From Syngnathus acus (taxonomy: Eukaryota; Chordata; Actinopteri; Syngnathiformes; Syngnathidae), in contig NC_051101.1 in the NCBI RefSeq assembly GCF_901709675.1, positions 372,001-436,000 on the forward strand: 64,000 nucleotides of DNA, written 5' to 3'. Positions within the stretch are counted from its first letter, which is position 1; every line of letters starts with the position of its first letter. Below the pieces are notes generated by a model. The model made no database searches. It saw only the letters and a list, made by a program, of their open reading frames with translations, and was not told the origin of the DNA. Position numbers and translations under genes: made by a program. Of the stretch, positions 11,331-36,840 are shown in pieces.

Positions 11331-11516
11331 ATGCCGGATACCTGCTGTGCTGTTGGATGTAGCAATAGACGAGGCGATAAACCAAATCTTAGCTTCTATA
11401 GATTTCCGGCGAACATGAAAAAACGTGATAAATGGATCGCGGATATTCGTCGTGAACGATGGAAACCTACGATTTACACAAGGATATGCAATGAGGACTT
11501 CATATCAGGTATGTAA
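11331..11516 (+). pseudogene. THAP-type zinc-finger exon of a DNA transposon
   Basis: From the ATG at 11331 it encodes MPDTCCAVGCSNRRGDKPN, a RFPANMKKRDKWIADIRRE segment and WKPTIYTRICNEDF, the layout of the C2CH THAP DNA-binding domain. The final zinc ligand is altered: C-x-x-H is C-N-E-D here. The frame ends shortly after, at a likely donor (TCAG/GTATGT, about 11508). It would have bound the transposon ends. The altered ligand argues against present function. Confidence 0.65.
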
Positions 11517-11872
11517 ACAAACTATTCACCCCTGATTTGTTTCACAAAATGTGAAATAATACAATATGGGATGATACAAATATGATTGTTGAAAATGCTG
11601 GGTGCATTTTTAGAAAGGCAGCAAGAGCAGCAAGGCAGGGAATGGGATGATTTCTTCAGTTCACCCCCCCGTTTTTATTTTGTGTTTATTTTTTCATGAT
11701 GCTTGAAAACGTTATCAATGTAAATATTGAATTATATTTATTGGTTAAGTTTTCAAGCCAATCAGATGTGGCATCATGCAAAAATAAACAAATAATAAAA
11801 ATGGTAGCAACTTGAACAGACAGGTACAGTATCTGAATGATTTCACTCTATTCAGTTTTTTAATATGTCAAG

Positions 11873-12091
11873 TTATGAAATGCCATTACAAAACAAATCG
11901 ACGAGGTAATTATAAATATCTGGATATGAGCGTTCAGGCAGGTCGGCTGTTGCAAAATGCTCGGGCGATTTTAGCATGCTTCTCGGTAAAAGGTACGGAT
12001 CCGTTGTGCCAACAAGGTTCAACTTCTCTCTGTGACGTTTCTTGGAGTCTTCATCCAAATGCCTAACTTCGTTGGATAGCAAATCAGCCAT
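11873..12091 (-). pseudogene. N-terminal fragment of a second transposon-linked protein
   Basis: A 72-codon frame begins MADLLSNEVRHLDEDSKKRH and includes LNLVGTTDPYLLP and SYPDIYNYLV. I recall this opening from large fish and invertebrate proteins with a C-terminal YqaJ-like nuclease; that is memory, not something seen here, as only the N-terminus is present. It reads away from the right end, toward the THAP exon. Confidence 0.45.
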
Positions 12092-12540
12092 AATTCGGAA
12101 GAAATCGGTGAAAACGTAGCGCAGAAATCAGACAATCCATACAAACACGTAGGAACGAGCTGACCGCCAAGATGGCGGCATAACACAAAATCACGTGATA
12201 AAACCACGTGACTGCAAAGCCTCTATTGAAGCATCCTGGGCATCCATAACACCTCAGCAATGCCACAGGCTGATGGCCTCCATGCCACGCCGCATTGGTT
12301 GCAGTAATCCGTGCAAAAGGATTCCCAACCAAGTACTGAGTGCATGAATGGACATTTTCAAATGTTTGATTTTGTTTTGCTGTTTTAAATCTATTTTTTT
12401 TACTTGGTCTGAGAAAATATTCTAATATTTTGAGATAGGACTTTTGAGTTTTCTTAAGCTGTAAGTCATAATCAGCAATATTAAAATAATAAAAGGCTTG
12501 CAATATTTCAGTTGATTTGTAATGAATCCAGAATGTACAA

Positions 12541-12568
12541 ATATACATATATATATATATATATATAA
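12541..12568. repeat. (AT)n microsatellite
   Basis: Short TATATA run at the right edge of the Tc1 composite. Confidence 0.8.
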
Positions 12569-13057
12569 AAGTCCCACCATGTCACCGGCGTACCCCAATC
12601 GGCGGGGCTACCATAGCGGGTTCCACGTCATCAGAAGAATGTGGAGCCAGCCACTTCACTTCCGACAGGATACTGAATGGCTCTGAAGCGCCATGTGATC
12701 AGTCGACACGTTGTGATAGTGATAGACTCCGCCCACACGACTCCGCCCCGCCCTCCGCCACGTCCCAGCGTACAAAGCGAACCCCTCCAGAGTGGACTAG
12801 GCGGGGCTTCGCGTAGGATCGTCTCAGATATTGGTCAAAGGCTCCTACTGCTGCCTGAGCTGCTATTGGACAGCACCGCTGATGCTTCCTGTCACTCCAG
12901 GGTAAGCCCCGCCCCTGCGCCCAGACTGCAGCCTGTTCGTGGACCTGGACCCGAACCTCAGCCCAATCCGACGGATATCAATCGGTGACCGATCGAATGA
13001 CTGATTGATTTAGTATTGACTGACTGTTGGCTCCACGTGAACACTTGGGCGGGCAGG
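12569..13057 (+). promoter_or_regulatory. probable arhgef2 upstream region
   Basis: GC-rich sequence with several CCGCCC/GGGCGG-type boxes directly 5' of the arhgef2 start. A possible noncoding exon could end at a donor near 12901 (CACTCCAGG/GTAAGC) and join an acceptor at 13055 (GGGCAG/GATG). No TATA box stands out. The 103-codon frame here is proline-rich and matches nothing I know. Confidence 0.35.
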
Positions 13058-28064
<15,007 letters not shown>

Positions 28065-28650
28065 TGTCTCACTGTGATGTCACTGGCAAATAGAATAGAG
28101 TCAGCACACAAAGACGTCATTGTCTGCTCCAGATGGACTTTTCCCAACAATGCTGTCTAGTAACTTGAAACAGGAAGCACATAGGAGTGGGTGGGGCTGG
28201 TGATGTGCGTAAAGCTCACTCAGAGACTTGTCTACTACACTAGCCACAATGCCTTTGGCCAAAATCCTCAAGACTATTTATTTGCCTAGAGTAGAAAAGA
28301 CTGAAACCTTGCATCTGATTTTTAATGGCTGACGAAAGCAAAGTAGGAAGCTCTTAGCATGCGAGCGAGAAGGTGATTTCAAAAAAGAGGGCAGACATTC
28401 GTATCGGAGACATTTTGAGGCACTTCCATTTCAAGGGAAATCCGGGCTGCTCTTAATTTGTTATCGTCCAATTTTTTCTTTGTAATCCTCAGGAGAACTC
28501 TTTGTTGTTGTTGTGTTTTTTTATTTTAGAAAAACGTTTAAAGAACATGTACATTACTTGTGCTGTAAATCAAATAAGCTTGTCATTACTGCTGCATGCT
28601 CTCTTATTCTTGAATATTTGGGGCAGTGTTTACGAAATACAAACTACGAC

Positions 28651-28656
28651 AATAAA
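28651..28656 (+). terminator. arhgef2 polyadenylation signal
   Basis: AATAAA 587 bp after the TAA at 28062-28064. The stretch 28065-28650 is taken as 3' UTR; no other hexamer is better placed before the tropomyosin upstream region. Confidence 0.5.
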
Positions 28657-28699
28657 GGACTATACAATAGTCTATACATATACATATAACTATACATAA

Positions 28700-29006
28700 G
28701 TCATTCATCTATTTTATTATATTTTATTGACCAAAGTTGGCGAGGGTCGTCTTCCTGCGTCACTTCCTGTTCGCAAAAACGCGGAAAAAGGCGGAGTTCC
28801 AGGTTGGGAGTTGGTTGAATACGGAAGCCGAGTCGAGCTGAGCGCAACCTAAAGCAACACCCAAACCGGAATCTACGCCAAAATCGAGACACGGGTGATC
28901 TGCACACCTTCTAGCTGGAGACTGAGAGGAAGTTGTGCTTCCGTCATTCGCATTTCGCCTGCTATCAGCTAGTCTGTTAGCTACTGTCGTTTGACGACTC
29001 GTCCAG
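28700..29006 (+). promoter_or_regulatory. tropomyosin upstream region with likely noncoding first exon
   Basis: The segment ends in a good donor, CGTCCAG/GTAACG at 29006/29007. The coding exon at 29479 is preceded by an acceptor-like TTGATAG/AACAAGAAC. A 5' noncoding exon spliced over about 460 bp would fit. Its start is not visible. The intron carries an ACAC/CGCG-rich patch near 29030-29070. Confidence 0.4.
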
Positions 29007-29478
29007 GTAACGTGTCGTGTCAAGCGCGCGCGTGCACACACATGCACGCGCATACGCACACACACTACTACACATGCGTGTACGTTTGATGCTAACAGGC
29101 CAATGAGACCGTGAGGGCCGGTGGTCCTCTTTTAGGTTCAGGAGCGAGCTAGCATGGTGCCATCCAGTAACTCGGCAGCTATCGTTCGTCGCCAAGTTTG
29201 CGACTTTTTTACCTTCCACTAATGAGAGAACGAGGACAGTGAACGCGTCATGACACGTTCGTCTTGTGACGTCACAAGAACACGACACGCCTGGATCCGC
29301 CCGAACCTGCTCCACTACACTTAAGCGTCAGTGGGAATGTTTGTGATCCTTTTTCATGAAGCCACATATTTGATTTTGGCGCCTTATTAAGAAATTAATT
29401 AACTACATGTGTTGTTCCCTTCTCATTGTCATTCACACAAAAAGTAACTTATTGCTATTTCCTTGATAGAACAAGAAC

Positions 29479-32400
29479 ATGAGTGGAGTAAGCAGCATTG
29501 AGGCAGTGAAGAAGAAGATCAAAGTTCTTCAGGGGCAAGCGGAAGAAGCTGAAGAACGATCAGAGGTGCTGCAAAGACAACTGGAGGAGGAGAAGAGGGC
29601 TCGCGATGAGGTTAAAGCATGCACACAACTCATGCATGCTTGACCATGCCTTGACCATTGCGTGTGCTGATTGGCTGTCATTTGACGTGCAGGCAGAGGC
29701 GGAAGTGGCATCGCTCAGTCGGCGTCTTCAGATGACAGAGGACAACCTGGACCAGACACATGAGCAGCTCACTTCTGCCATTGAAAAGCTGGACAAGCTG
29801 GAGAAGGTGGCCGACGAGAGTGAGAGGTCAGCGCCCATTCGAGTGATGGCGATGTTGATGGCGATCACGATGATGATGATGACGATGTTCCCAGAGGGAT
29901 TCGTGTAATTGAGACTCGAGCCATGAAGGATGAGGAGAAGATGGAACGTTTGGCCGTTGAACTCAAGCAAGCTCAAATTATTGCTGAGGAGGCTGACCGC
30001 AAATATGAGGAAGTATGTACGCAATATATAGACGCACACACACACGCGCGCACACACAGTAGGACTAGACAATTACAGTCTAAATGATCATCACGACTAT
30101 TTTAGAATAGAATAGAATAGAATGCCCTTTATTGTCATTTTACATCTTAGTTGTACAATGAAATTCGGATAGCTGCTCCCTTCCTAGTGCAAACGTACAA
30201 AATTTAAAAAAGCATAAAAGGAAGTCTGAGAATAAAAATGAAAGATCTTATTTACAGTATAGCTATTAGTCTAAGAATGAAGGTTAAAAAATCTTATTTA
30301 CAGTATGTTCAATGTGGGTATATGTATTAACATGAATGAGGTTTGTACAGAAAGTAAATAATAAATAGTAAATAGTTATTGCACGTAGTTTTTAAAGGAG
30401 TGTCGGTGTTAGCTGGTGTTGTTTTCTCTCAGAGTTCAGAGCGGTGATGGCTCTTGGGTAGAAACTGTTTTTCAGTCAGGTAGTCCTTGTTCGAATGCCT
30501 CTGTAGCGCCTCCCAGAAGGAAGCAGTTCAAACAGCTGGGAGGCGGGATGTGTGTTGTCTTTGATGATGTTGTGAGCTCTGCTGACGCACCGGGTGTTGT
30601 ATATGTCCGTCAGGGAGGGGAGAGGGCAGCCGATGATCCTTTGCGCTGCTTTGACTGTCCTCTGTAGCCTCCCTCTATCTGCAGCAGTGTAGCTCCCATA
30701 CCAGGTGGTGAGGCAGTACGTCAGCAGGCTCTCAATGGAGGAATGGTAGAAGGCGAGCAGAAGCTTCCAATCCATACTGCTCTTCCTGAGGACTCTTAAG
30801 AAGTGTAGATGCTGCTGAGCCTTCTTGATGACAGCTGAGGTGTTGCGTGTCCAGGAGAGGTCATCAGAGATCTGGACTCCCAGGAATCTGATGTCGTGGA
30901 CCCTCTCCACAATCTCGCTGTTGATGCATAGGGGGGGGATCTCTTTTTTTCCTTCTGAAGTCCACAATGATCTCCTTTGTTTTCTTGGTGTTCAGAGCCA
31001 GGTTATTTGCAGAGCACCAGTTTGTGAGCTTCAGGACCTCCTCCCTAGGCTATCTCGTCACCATTCGAGATCAGCCCGACCACTGTGGTGTCATCAGCAA
31101 ATTGTACAATCATGTTGTTGCCGTGGGCCGGACTGCAGTCATGGGTATAAAGACAGTAGAGGAGAGGGCTCAGCACGCAGCCTTGTGGTGAACCAGTGGT
31201 CAGTGTGCGTGTAGAGGAAAGGTAAGGGCCAAGTCTCACCGTCTGGGGCCTGTTGGTCAAGAAGTCTTTGATGCAGGTGCAAGTGAGAGGGGGGAGGACC
31301 AGAGTGTCCAGCTTCGTGACCAGAACGTTTGGGATGATTGTATTGAAAGCCGAGCTGTAGTCCACAAAGAGCATTCTCTCATAGCTCTGCTGCTGTTCCA
31401 GGTGTCTCAACACAGCATGTAGAGCTACGGTAATGGCGTCCTCCGTGGATCTGTTCGCCCGGTATGCGAACTGATGGGGGTCAAGTGTGGGGGGGTTCAG
31501 GTAGGCAGGCATTTTGATCAATATTGTAATCGGAATTATCAAGTAAGAATTATTCGGGTATTCATGTAAACAATTTGTGATGGTGATGGTGGTGAATACA
31601 TGTTTATTTTAATTGCAATGTTTACCAGATGGGTGCCTCGCACTATACCTGCCGGTGAGGGTTCAATGTTCACTTGCAATGGTGCCATTCAATCTATGTG
31701 GCTTGTACCAAATAACCCTCTATTGTTCCAATTGTTTGATTTCTTTGCCGCTGCGGAGAGAATCCTGTCGTTTTCTTTTGTGTGCTTTGTAATACTTGAA
31801 TGTTAGCTGACAATCTACTATTGATGCTATTGCTTTGCCCTATTAGTATTAGGCAACGACCAAACATGTCGCCTCTCCAACGCCTCAGTAAGCGAGCTTC
31901 CAGACCTAACTATGCCGTGTCGGAAACACTATCAAGCATCAGCCGCAAGGTGCTCGAACATCCCGCTGTGCTGCTGTGAAAGTCAGCTTTGCATCGCGTA
32001 AAGTGTTTTGGCTAAATTGGGCCCCGACCTTTGGATTCTGCCTCTAGCGCCGCTTAGGAACTGCTTCAGCGTGGTGTTTGGTTTTTTATCGACATCATGG
32101 ATGACGCCAATTACAACGACCGTGTGCGTCACGGACAGACAAATGGCAAGTGACGAAGCACTTTTAAGAGGAAAAGCAAAGCGTCAGACAAACAAACAAA
32201 ATGACTTGTCGACCTGAAGTATTGCCCGATCACCAATTTGCCGGATCAATGATGACAGCATGTGTCACCAATGCACCGCATTCACTTGAGGGGATGCGAC
32301 AAGTCGTTTTCCTTGCACCGCCACCAAAGAAATTGGTGGTAGACTGGGAAAAAGATATCAAGAGGATGGATCTTGTTATTGGGATATGAAATGTCCATAT

Positions 32401-33555
32401 GGAAAAAGCTCTCCATTGCTTACGATGTCATCGTCGCCAAAGATGCTTTTAGCTCAAATGAGCAGGGCAAGCCCAGAAAATACAGCAATAGTTTAATTTC
32501 TGGGAGTGAAGAATGGAGCACTGCCATTTGCATCACTGGACGAGGAAACGCTTTGGCGTCAATAATACGCAATAACAGCCATTTTGGACGGTGTCCTGTC
32601 GTGCAATGCCATCTAGTGGCTCGGGATACGCTGGATGACACCGCACTGCATCAACACATTGAGCTTTTTGAGTTGCTTGTTGCAGGTACACACGTTTGTT
32701 GTATGGTGTGGCTTGTTTGCTGAGCTGATGTTTGATTGACAGGTGGCTCGCAAACTGGTGATGGGGGAGCAGGAGCTGGAGCGTGCCGAAGCCCGAGCTG
32801 AGCTAGCTGAGAGGTTACCGCACGCACGCACAGACACACACAGACACACACAGACACACAGTGTGCACCCTGTTTTCCCCCTCGTGGTTAACAGTAATGC
32901 TAGCAGCCGAGGCGTTTGGGCCAATTGGTAAAGGGTCACCTGAACCCGTCGGTTGTCGACCGCCTCGTCCAACTCAAACCTCGGCCTGTGCTTTTCCCCA
33001 CTGTGTTTGTGACCTCGGCCCCACAGCAAAACTCGCGCCTTGGAGGAGGAGCTGAAGAGTCTGGTAGCCAGTTCCAAGAGTTTTGAGTCTCAGGCCGAGA
33101 AGGTGAGAGATGGGCCGTGAGACCTGCTCTGGCTCAGCGTGTTTCATCTCGCTGTTTGTTCTTGTAGTTCTCTATGCAGGAGGAGCGCAGCGAGCTGGAG
33201 ATCAGCAGCCTCAGGAGTAAACTGATGGAGGTGAGACATGCTCTTGAGCTGTCCCCGGTTTGGGTTAGGCTGAGGGCATTGACGCTCACGCAGCACTCAC
33301 GCTGCTTCCTCTTCACGGCACGTCCAGGCGGATAACAGGGCCGATTCTGCCGAGCGCATGGTGGCCAAGCTGGAGAGAACAGTGGACGATCTGGAAGGTG
33401 CGGCGCGCCCCCGGTGGGCCGACGACCCCAAAGCCGCGCAACGCTGACCCGTCCGTCTTTGCGTGTTTGCAGAATCGCTGGCGGTGGCAAAGACGGCCAA
33501 CCTAGAGCTGCACGCCACGCTCAACCAGACCATGGAGGAGCTCAATGCCTGCTGA
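29479..33555 (+). CDS. tropomyosin, short 248-residue form
   Basis: Coiled-coil protein that polymerises along actin filaments. Exons: 29479-29610, 29693-29826, 29895-30012, 32743-32813, 33027-33102, 33168-33230, 33328-33397 and 33473-33555; 747 nt. The internal exon lengths 134, 118, 71, 76, 63 and 70 bp are the canonical tropomyosin sizes. The first exon encodes [19 protein letters not shown], the exon 1b (non-muscle) start. Family markers: [52 protein letters not shown]. The C-terminus ends TMEELNAC, nearest in style to tpm4. Residues such as [13 protein letters not shown] and the 1q21-like neighbours suggest tpm3, so the paralogue is left open. Only one copy of each alternatively used exon is seen. 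Confidence 0.93.
30107..31515 (-). mobile_element. Rex1-like LINE, 5'-truncated
   Basis: In tropomyosin intron 3, antisense to the gene. A (TAGAA)n tail lies at 30107-30121. RT pieces on minus: [58 protein letters not shown] (catalytic motif), [30 protein letters not shown] frameshift separates the two halves. Confidence 0.88.
31516..32742. other. tropomyosin intron 3 remainder
   Basis: No recognised coding or repeat structure in about 1.2 kb between the LINE and exon 4 of the tropomyosin. Confidence 0.4.
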
Positions 33556-33867
33556 ACGTTCCTCATCCTTTCACCTTCGTCAGTGGGATCAATAACCGAA
33601 CACGCGCTTTATTTCTTGCTCGCTTTGTGGACATGTGCTTGGAAGGGAGCAGCCAATCAGGCTTTTCTGCCAACTCTATGGGGCCAATTATAGGTCAGTC
33701 ACACCACTGCGTTCCGCAGCGGCTGTCGCTCATTTAGACTGTGATGTCAATGTGTGACATCATCACAGCATAAAGTCAAGAGGCCAATCAGAGGTCATAG
33801 ATGCCTACCTGATCAGTTGTCACATGGTCTTATGCTGTGATGATGTCATGACAGCCTTTTTCTCTGA

Positions 33868-33873
33868 AATAAA
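33868..33873 (+). terminator. tropomyosin polyadenylation signal
   Basis: AATAAA 312 bp after the tropomyosin stop (TGA 33553-33555). Assigned by position. Confidence 0.5.
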
Positions 33874-34059
33874 AGCACCATGTCATTTATTCGCCATCTT
33901 TATTGGGAGGTTAAGTTTCAGCAGCAAGTGGAACAGACATGATTTGGCCAGTTTGTACGTACAAATACAAACAGTAGACGTCCGTGTCGGTTACCACCAG
34001 CACGGGGGATTTGCCAACAGGAATCAAACACAAGCAAGCTTGTGACCTTGCAAATACAC

Positions 34060-34160
34060 ATCTGGGGCTTTAAGTATTGATCGCGAGCAGGAGGAGGGTG
34101 GGACTTTAGGTATTGATCGTGAGTGGGAGGGGGACTGTGGGGCTTTAGGTATTGATCGTG
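34060..34160. repeat. three-copy short tandem repeat
   Basis: TTTAAGTATTGATCGCGAG, TTTAGGTATTGATCGTGAG and TTTAGGTATTGATCGTGG are spaced about 35-40 bp apart with G-rich linkers, in the tropomyosin-pmvk intergenic region. At 34443-34490 lies a short (GA)n/(GATA)n tract with ACTGTATTGATCCC, a common fish repeat tail. Nothing else is visible between 33874 and 34560. Confidence 0.55.
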
Positions 34161-34560
34161 GAACACGGGTTAGAGTCTAATATGTTGAACAAACAGATGA
34201 CTCAAATGTTTGCTACGGCATAACCAACAAAATTGTGAACGGGGATTAGTCGCGAAGACGCACATCAATGATTTTGAAACCAATTAATTTTGTTTCAAAA
34301 CTGGTATTGTTTTCAAACAATAGGCCTTTGATGGCCTTGGCCAAAATAGCGAGTTCTAGCAATTACATCTCAGATGTAAACATTGGTTTCGTTCTGTGGA
34401 AAACATTCCTTCCAGGCGGTCTAATTTGGAAAGTGTCAAGTGTGTCGTCGAGAGAGAGAGAGAGATAGATAGATACTGTATTGATCCCTGGGGGGTAATT
34501 CAGTTATGATCAGCCGAGTCATAAGGCTTTGTTGAATGCGGCTTGGCTGGTTTTGGTCGA

Positions 34561-36020
34561 TCAGTGACGGGTCGCCTCCGCCGCCAGTGCGAGGATTGGC
34601 CGCAACTGGTCATCTAATGAGGGGGCGTCGGCCTCATTTGTGATGGTCCAATGGAAGTCCACCCCACTGTCCAACCCGCACTCAGACTCTGCGTCATCCA
34701 CGCCTATCGAGCGCACGCACACACCAAATTAAGATGGAAAAGAGGGCAGGCACCTAAACGGAGCCCGGTCCGTCGTACCTGGGGTGAAGATCCACCCCCT
34801 ACGCCTGCGCGTTTCTTCTCGACTTTCCACACGCACACAGCGAGTCTGTTGAGGGAATTTGGCCCAAAACCAGCAAAGGTCCGACATCCGCCGTGCGTCA
34901 CTCACCACCTGAGCAAGCACAGAGTAGGGCAGCGCTCGCCGGTTGCCACGGCTACATCGGAGGTCGCGGAGGAACGTACCCAAACGGGCTGGTGCGCTCC
35001 TCTTGTCGCCAGCCGGCAGAAAAATCCGGGATCTCGCCGTCTCCGAGCTTCGCCCCAGCTGATCATGTCTACCCGGTAGAGCTCCTTGTAAGGGCCGGAA
35101 CCCGATAGTTGCTTGGCGTCCAGTCCGTGTTCCTGCACATGCGTGTTCGACACTGTGACAATGACGAGCACACATTCACACGAGCGTGTGCCGAACAGGC
35201 CTTTCCGTTGGGAGACCAAGATGTTGGGTCACAGTACGCAAGTTGAGCCAACTTGAAGCCGACTCAGTCACTGGTGGAAGGGGAACGCTCAAGACGTGCG
35301 ACGTGTACGCATGTGTGGATGACTGTTATGACGTGTCAAATGAAATCTTCAGCTTTTGACACGCCATTGGTTGTTTGATTGTAGCCTATTTCTTGTGTCT
35401 CTTTAGTTGATTAATATGTCGTTTTGACTTTCTTTGATTTTAAGTCCGTTTTTACTCCAAGTACAGCACTTTCTTTGCAGCTCTGTTTTTTCTCTCAGCG
35501 CTCCATCAATACGTTACATTACCGCCCCGAATATTTACGTCAAAGATCCGTATAGTTTTTTTGAAAAGTGGACTTGGATTATTGTTAAATTTGGGGTTTA
35601 TTATTCCATTGCGTCGTTTTTATAAGAGAAATCCTGTTTGCGATTTAAGTGTCGTTCTAACACGCTTGCTAGTTTCGTTGAATGTTCGCTGGCATTTGCT
35701 TCTTCCCCCAAGAAATTAGTGGGTGCGTGTGACGGTGACCGCGGCGTAAGAATGACGTCACTGACCTGAGCATATGCTTGTTTGAGGGGCGCAGAAAGAC
35801 GAACGACGCCACAGACGTCCTCTCCTAAACTGCAGCACAACAACACACGATCAATGAGCGTATCAAAACGTGATCAACGGAGGAAGCGAGGTGGACTTTC
35901 TTTTTTTAAGCGAGGTGGGCTTTACCGATCGAGGATGACATCCGTGACGTAATCTTTCCCCGACTTCCGTTTACCGCTGAAAATCAAAATGAGTTTAGGT
36001 TCTGAGTGTGAACCTTCCAT
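34561..36020 (-). CDS. pmvk: phosphomevalonate kinase
   Basis: Converts mevalonate 5-phosphate plus ATP to mevalonate 5-diphosphate in the sterol/isoprenoid pathway (cytosol/peroxisome). Minus-strand exons: 36020-35926, 35829-35766, 35132-34980, 34908-34779 and 34703-34561 (TGA 34561-34563); 585 nt, 194 residues against 192 in human, all GT-AG. The start MEGSHSEPKLILIF is followed at once by the P-loop-like FSGKRKSGKDYVTD (about residues 14-27). Then come LSAPLKQAYAQEHGLD, YKELYRVDMISWGEARRRRD with DPGFFCR, a SDARRMSDL substrate-lid segment, GWIFTPGVDDAESECGLDSG, and a divergent C-terminus FHWTITNEADAPSLDDQL. It is the animal-type enzyme (nucleoside-monophosphate-kinase fold), not the GHMP type. 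Divergent partner of decr1. Confidence 0.95.
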
Positions 36021-36105
36021 AGCAGAAGAGGTGCCTATCACACAAGATGAAGGTTCATTAGTCGATCAAATTATCGTTCACGTCTCACGCTCCGAGAGAT
36101 GCCGG
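36021..36105. promoter_or_regulatory. left half of a split pmvk/decr1 divergent promoter
   Basis: 85 bp between the pmvk ATG and the left CCGG target duplication of the Ginger-like element. The other half is 42354-42600. Without the insertion, the pmvk and decr1 start codons would be about 330 bp apart head to head, the arrangement of a shared promoter. The rejoined junction would contain CCGGAAGTGACGG, an ETS (GABP)-type motif. Confidence 0.55.
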
Positions 36106-36840
36106 TGTTGTGCTTGATTTGGTTCCCCCGTGAGATCTTGTTCCCCCTGCCGCGGGAGCGCGCACGCCTTATTTGGAAAACGAAAAACCGATGTCGTACG
36201 GCGTCGTACGGCGTCAGCACTATGTCGTTTTCAATAAAAACATGAAGAACTCACGTTTGCGTCAGTCAATTTTAAGTTTTATACAGGATTATTCTCATTT
36301 GATGTCTTTAAATTCATCCGCGTTCTGCCATTGAAGCGGGGTGCATTCAAAGACCAGTCGTACAGACGGAACACTCAATCACTTCACCAAAACGCAACAA
36401 TATAATTACGTGAGCTCTTTGCATAAACCTCGATGCAAAGAAACTCCTCTTTTTGGGTACAGGCTACAAGGAGTATATATTACAAAGGAGACTTTATACT
36501 TAATTGTGATCATCATTCATCCATCCATCCATCCATTTTATTACTCAGGTATTTTCAAAGCAAATTAATATTGTTGCATTTATTAATTTGCTTTAAAATG
36601 ACAGCGCAATATAATTAAAAGCTGACACTATAGCAATGTCAAACGTGTTCATTTAAGAAAAAGCCACACACATTTTGTGATCAAATCTTTCATAACGAGA
36701 ATGATTTGAGTGAATTGATTTGAATGAATAATTGAGAAGAGATTTCAGTTCTGAAGGCTCCTTTTGTCCCAAGCAAAGTGACAGGTGGTGGGGAGGGGGG
36801 ATAAAAATTGTAACAGGAACTCTATAAAAAAATGTCAAGC

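Larger units (their letters stand above)
11205..12218. mobile_element. mini-transposon carrying a THAP exon and a second inward-facing coding exon
   Basis: The inverted ends AGAGGCTTTGCAG (left) and CTGCAAAGCCTCT (right) interrupt the Tc1 remnant, whose sequence resumes across the insert. Both subterminal regions carry GGCGGCCATCTTGGCGGTCA-like sequence in opposite orientation. Reading inward from the left is a THAP-domain exon (11331-11516, +). Reading inward from the right is a second protein start (12091-11873, -). At about 1 kb the element appears to be an internal deletion of a larger two-gene transposon. P, Kolobok and related THAP superfamilies are candidates. Confidence 0.6.
9926..12540. 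mobile_element. Tc1-like transposon, palindromic composite with nested insertions
   Basis: The left end reads ACAGGACTGTCTCAGAGAAT. Left arm 9926-10440 is the reverse complement of the right part (about 10741-12540 minus insertions). Both arms encode the same C-terminal Tc1 transposase piece (WPANSPDLNPIENLWG on the minus strand; plus-strand copy at about 10780). The plus-strand middle (10620-10740) has FQHDLAPAHSAKTTSKWC, the region carrying a catalytic D of the DDE triad. Stops and frame breaks make it inactive. The right arm is interrupted by a SINE (10827-11142) and a THAP-type mini-transposon (11205-12218). A right-end fragment of the same family is at 52545-52740. Confidence 0.8.

Noticed and set aside
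12677-12988. 103-codon frame upstream of arhgef2 as a separate gene or N-terminal extension
   Set aside because: Proline- and arginine-rich, no known match, and the conserved arhgef2 start at 13058 explains the locus; kept only as a possible noncoding exon.
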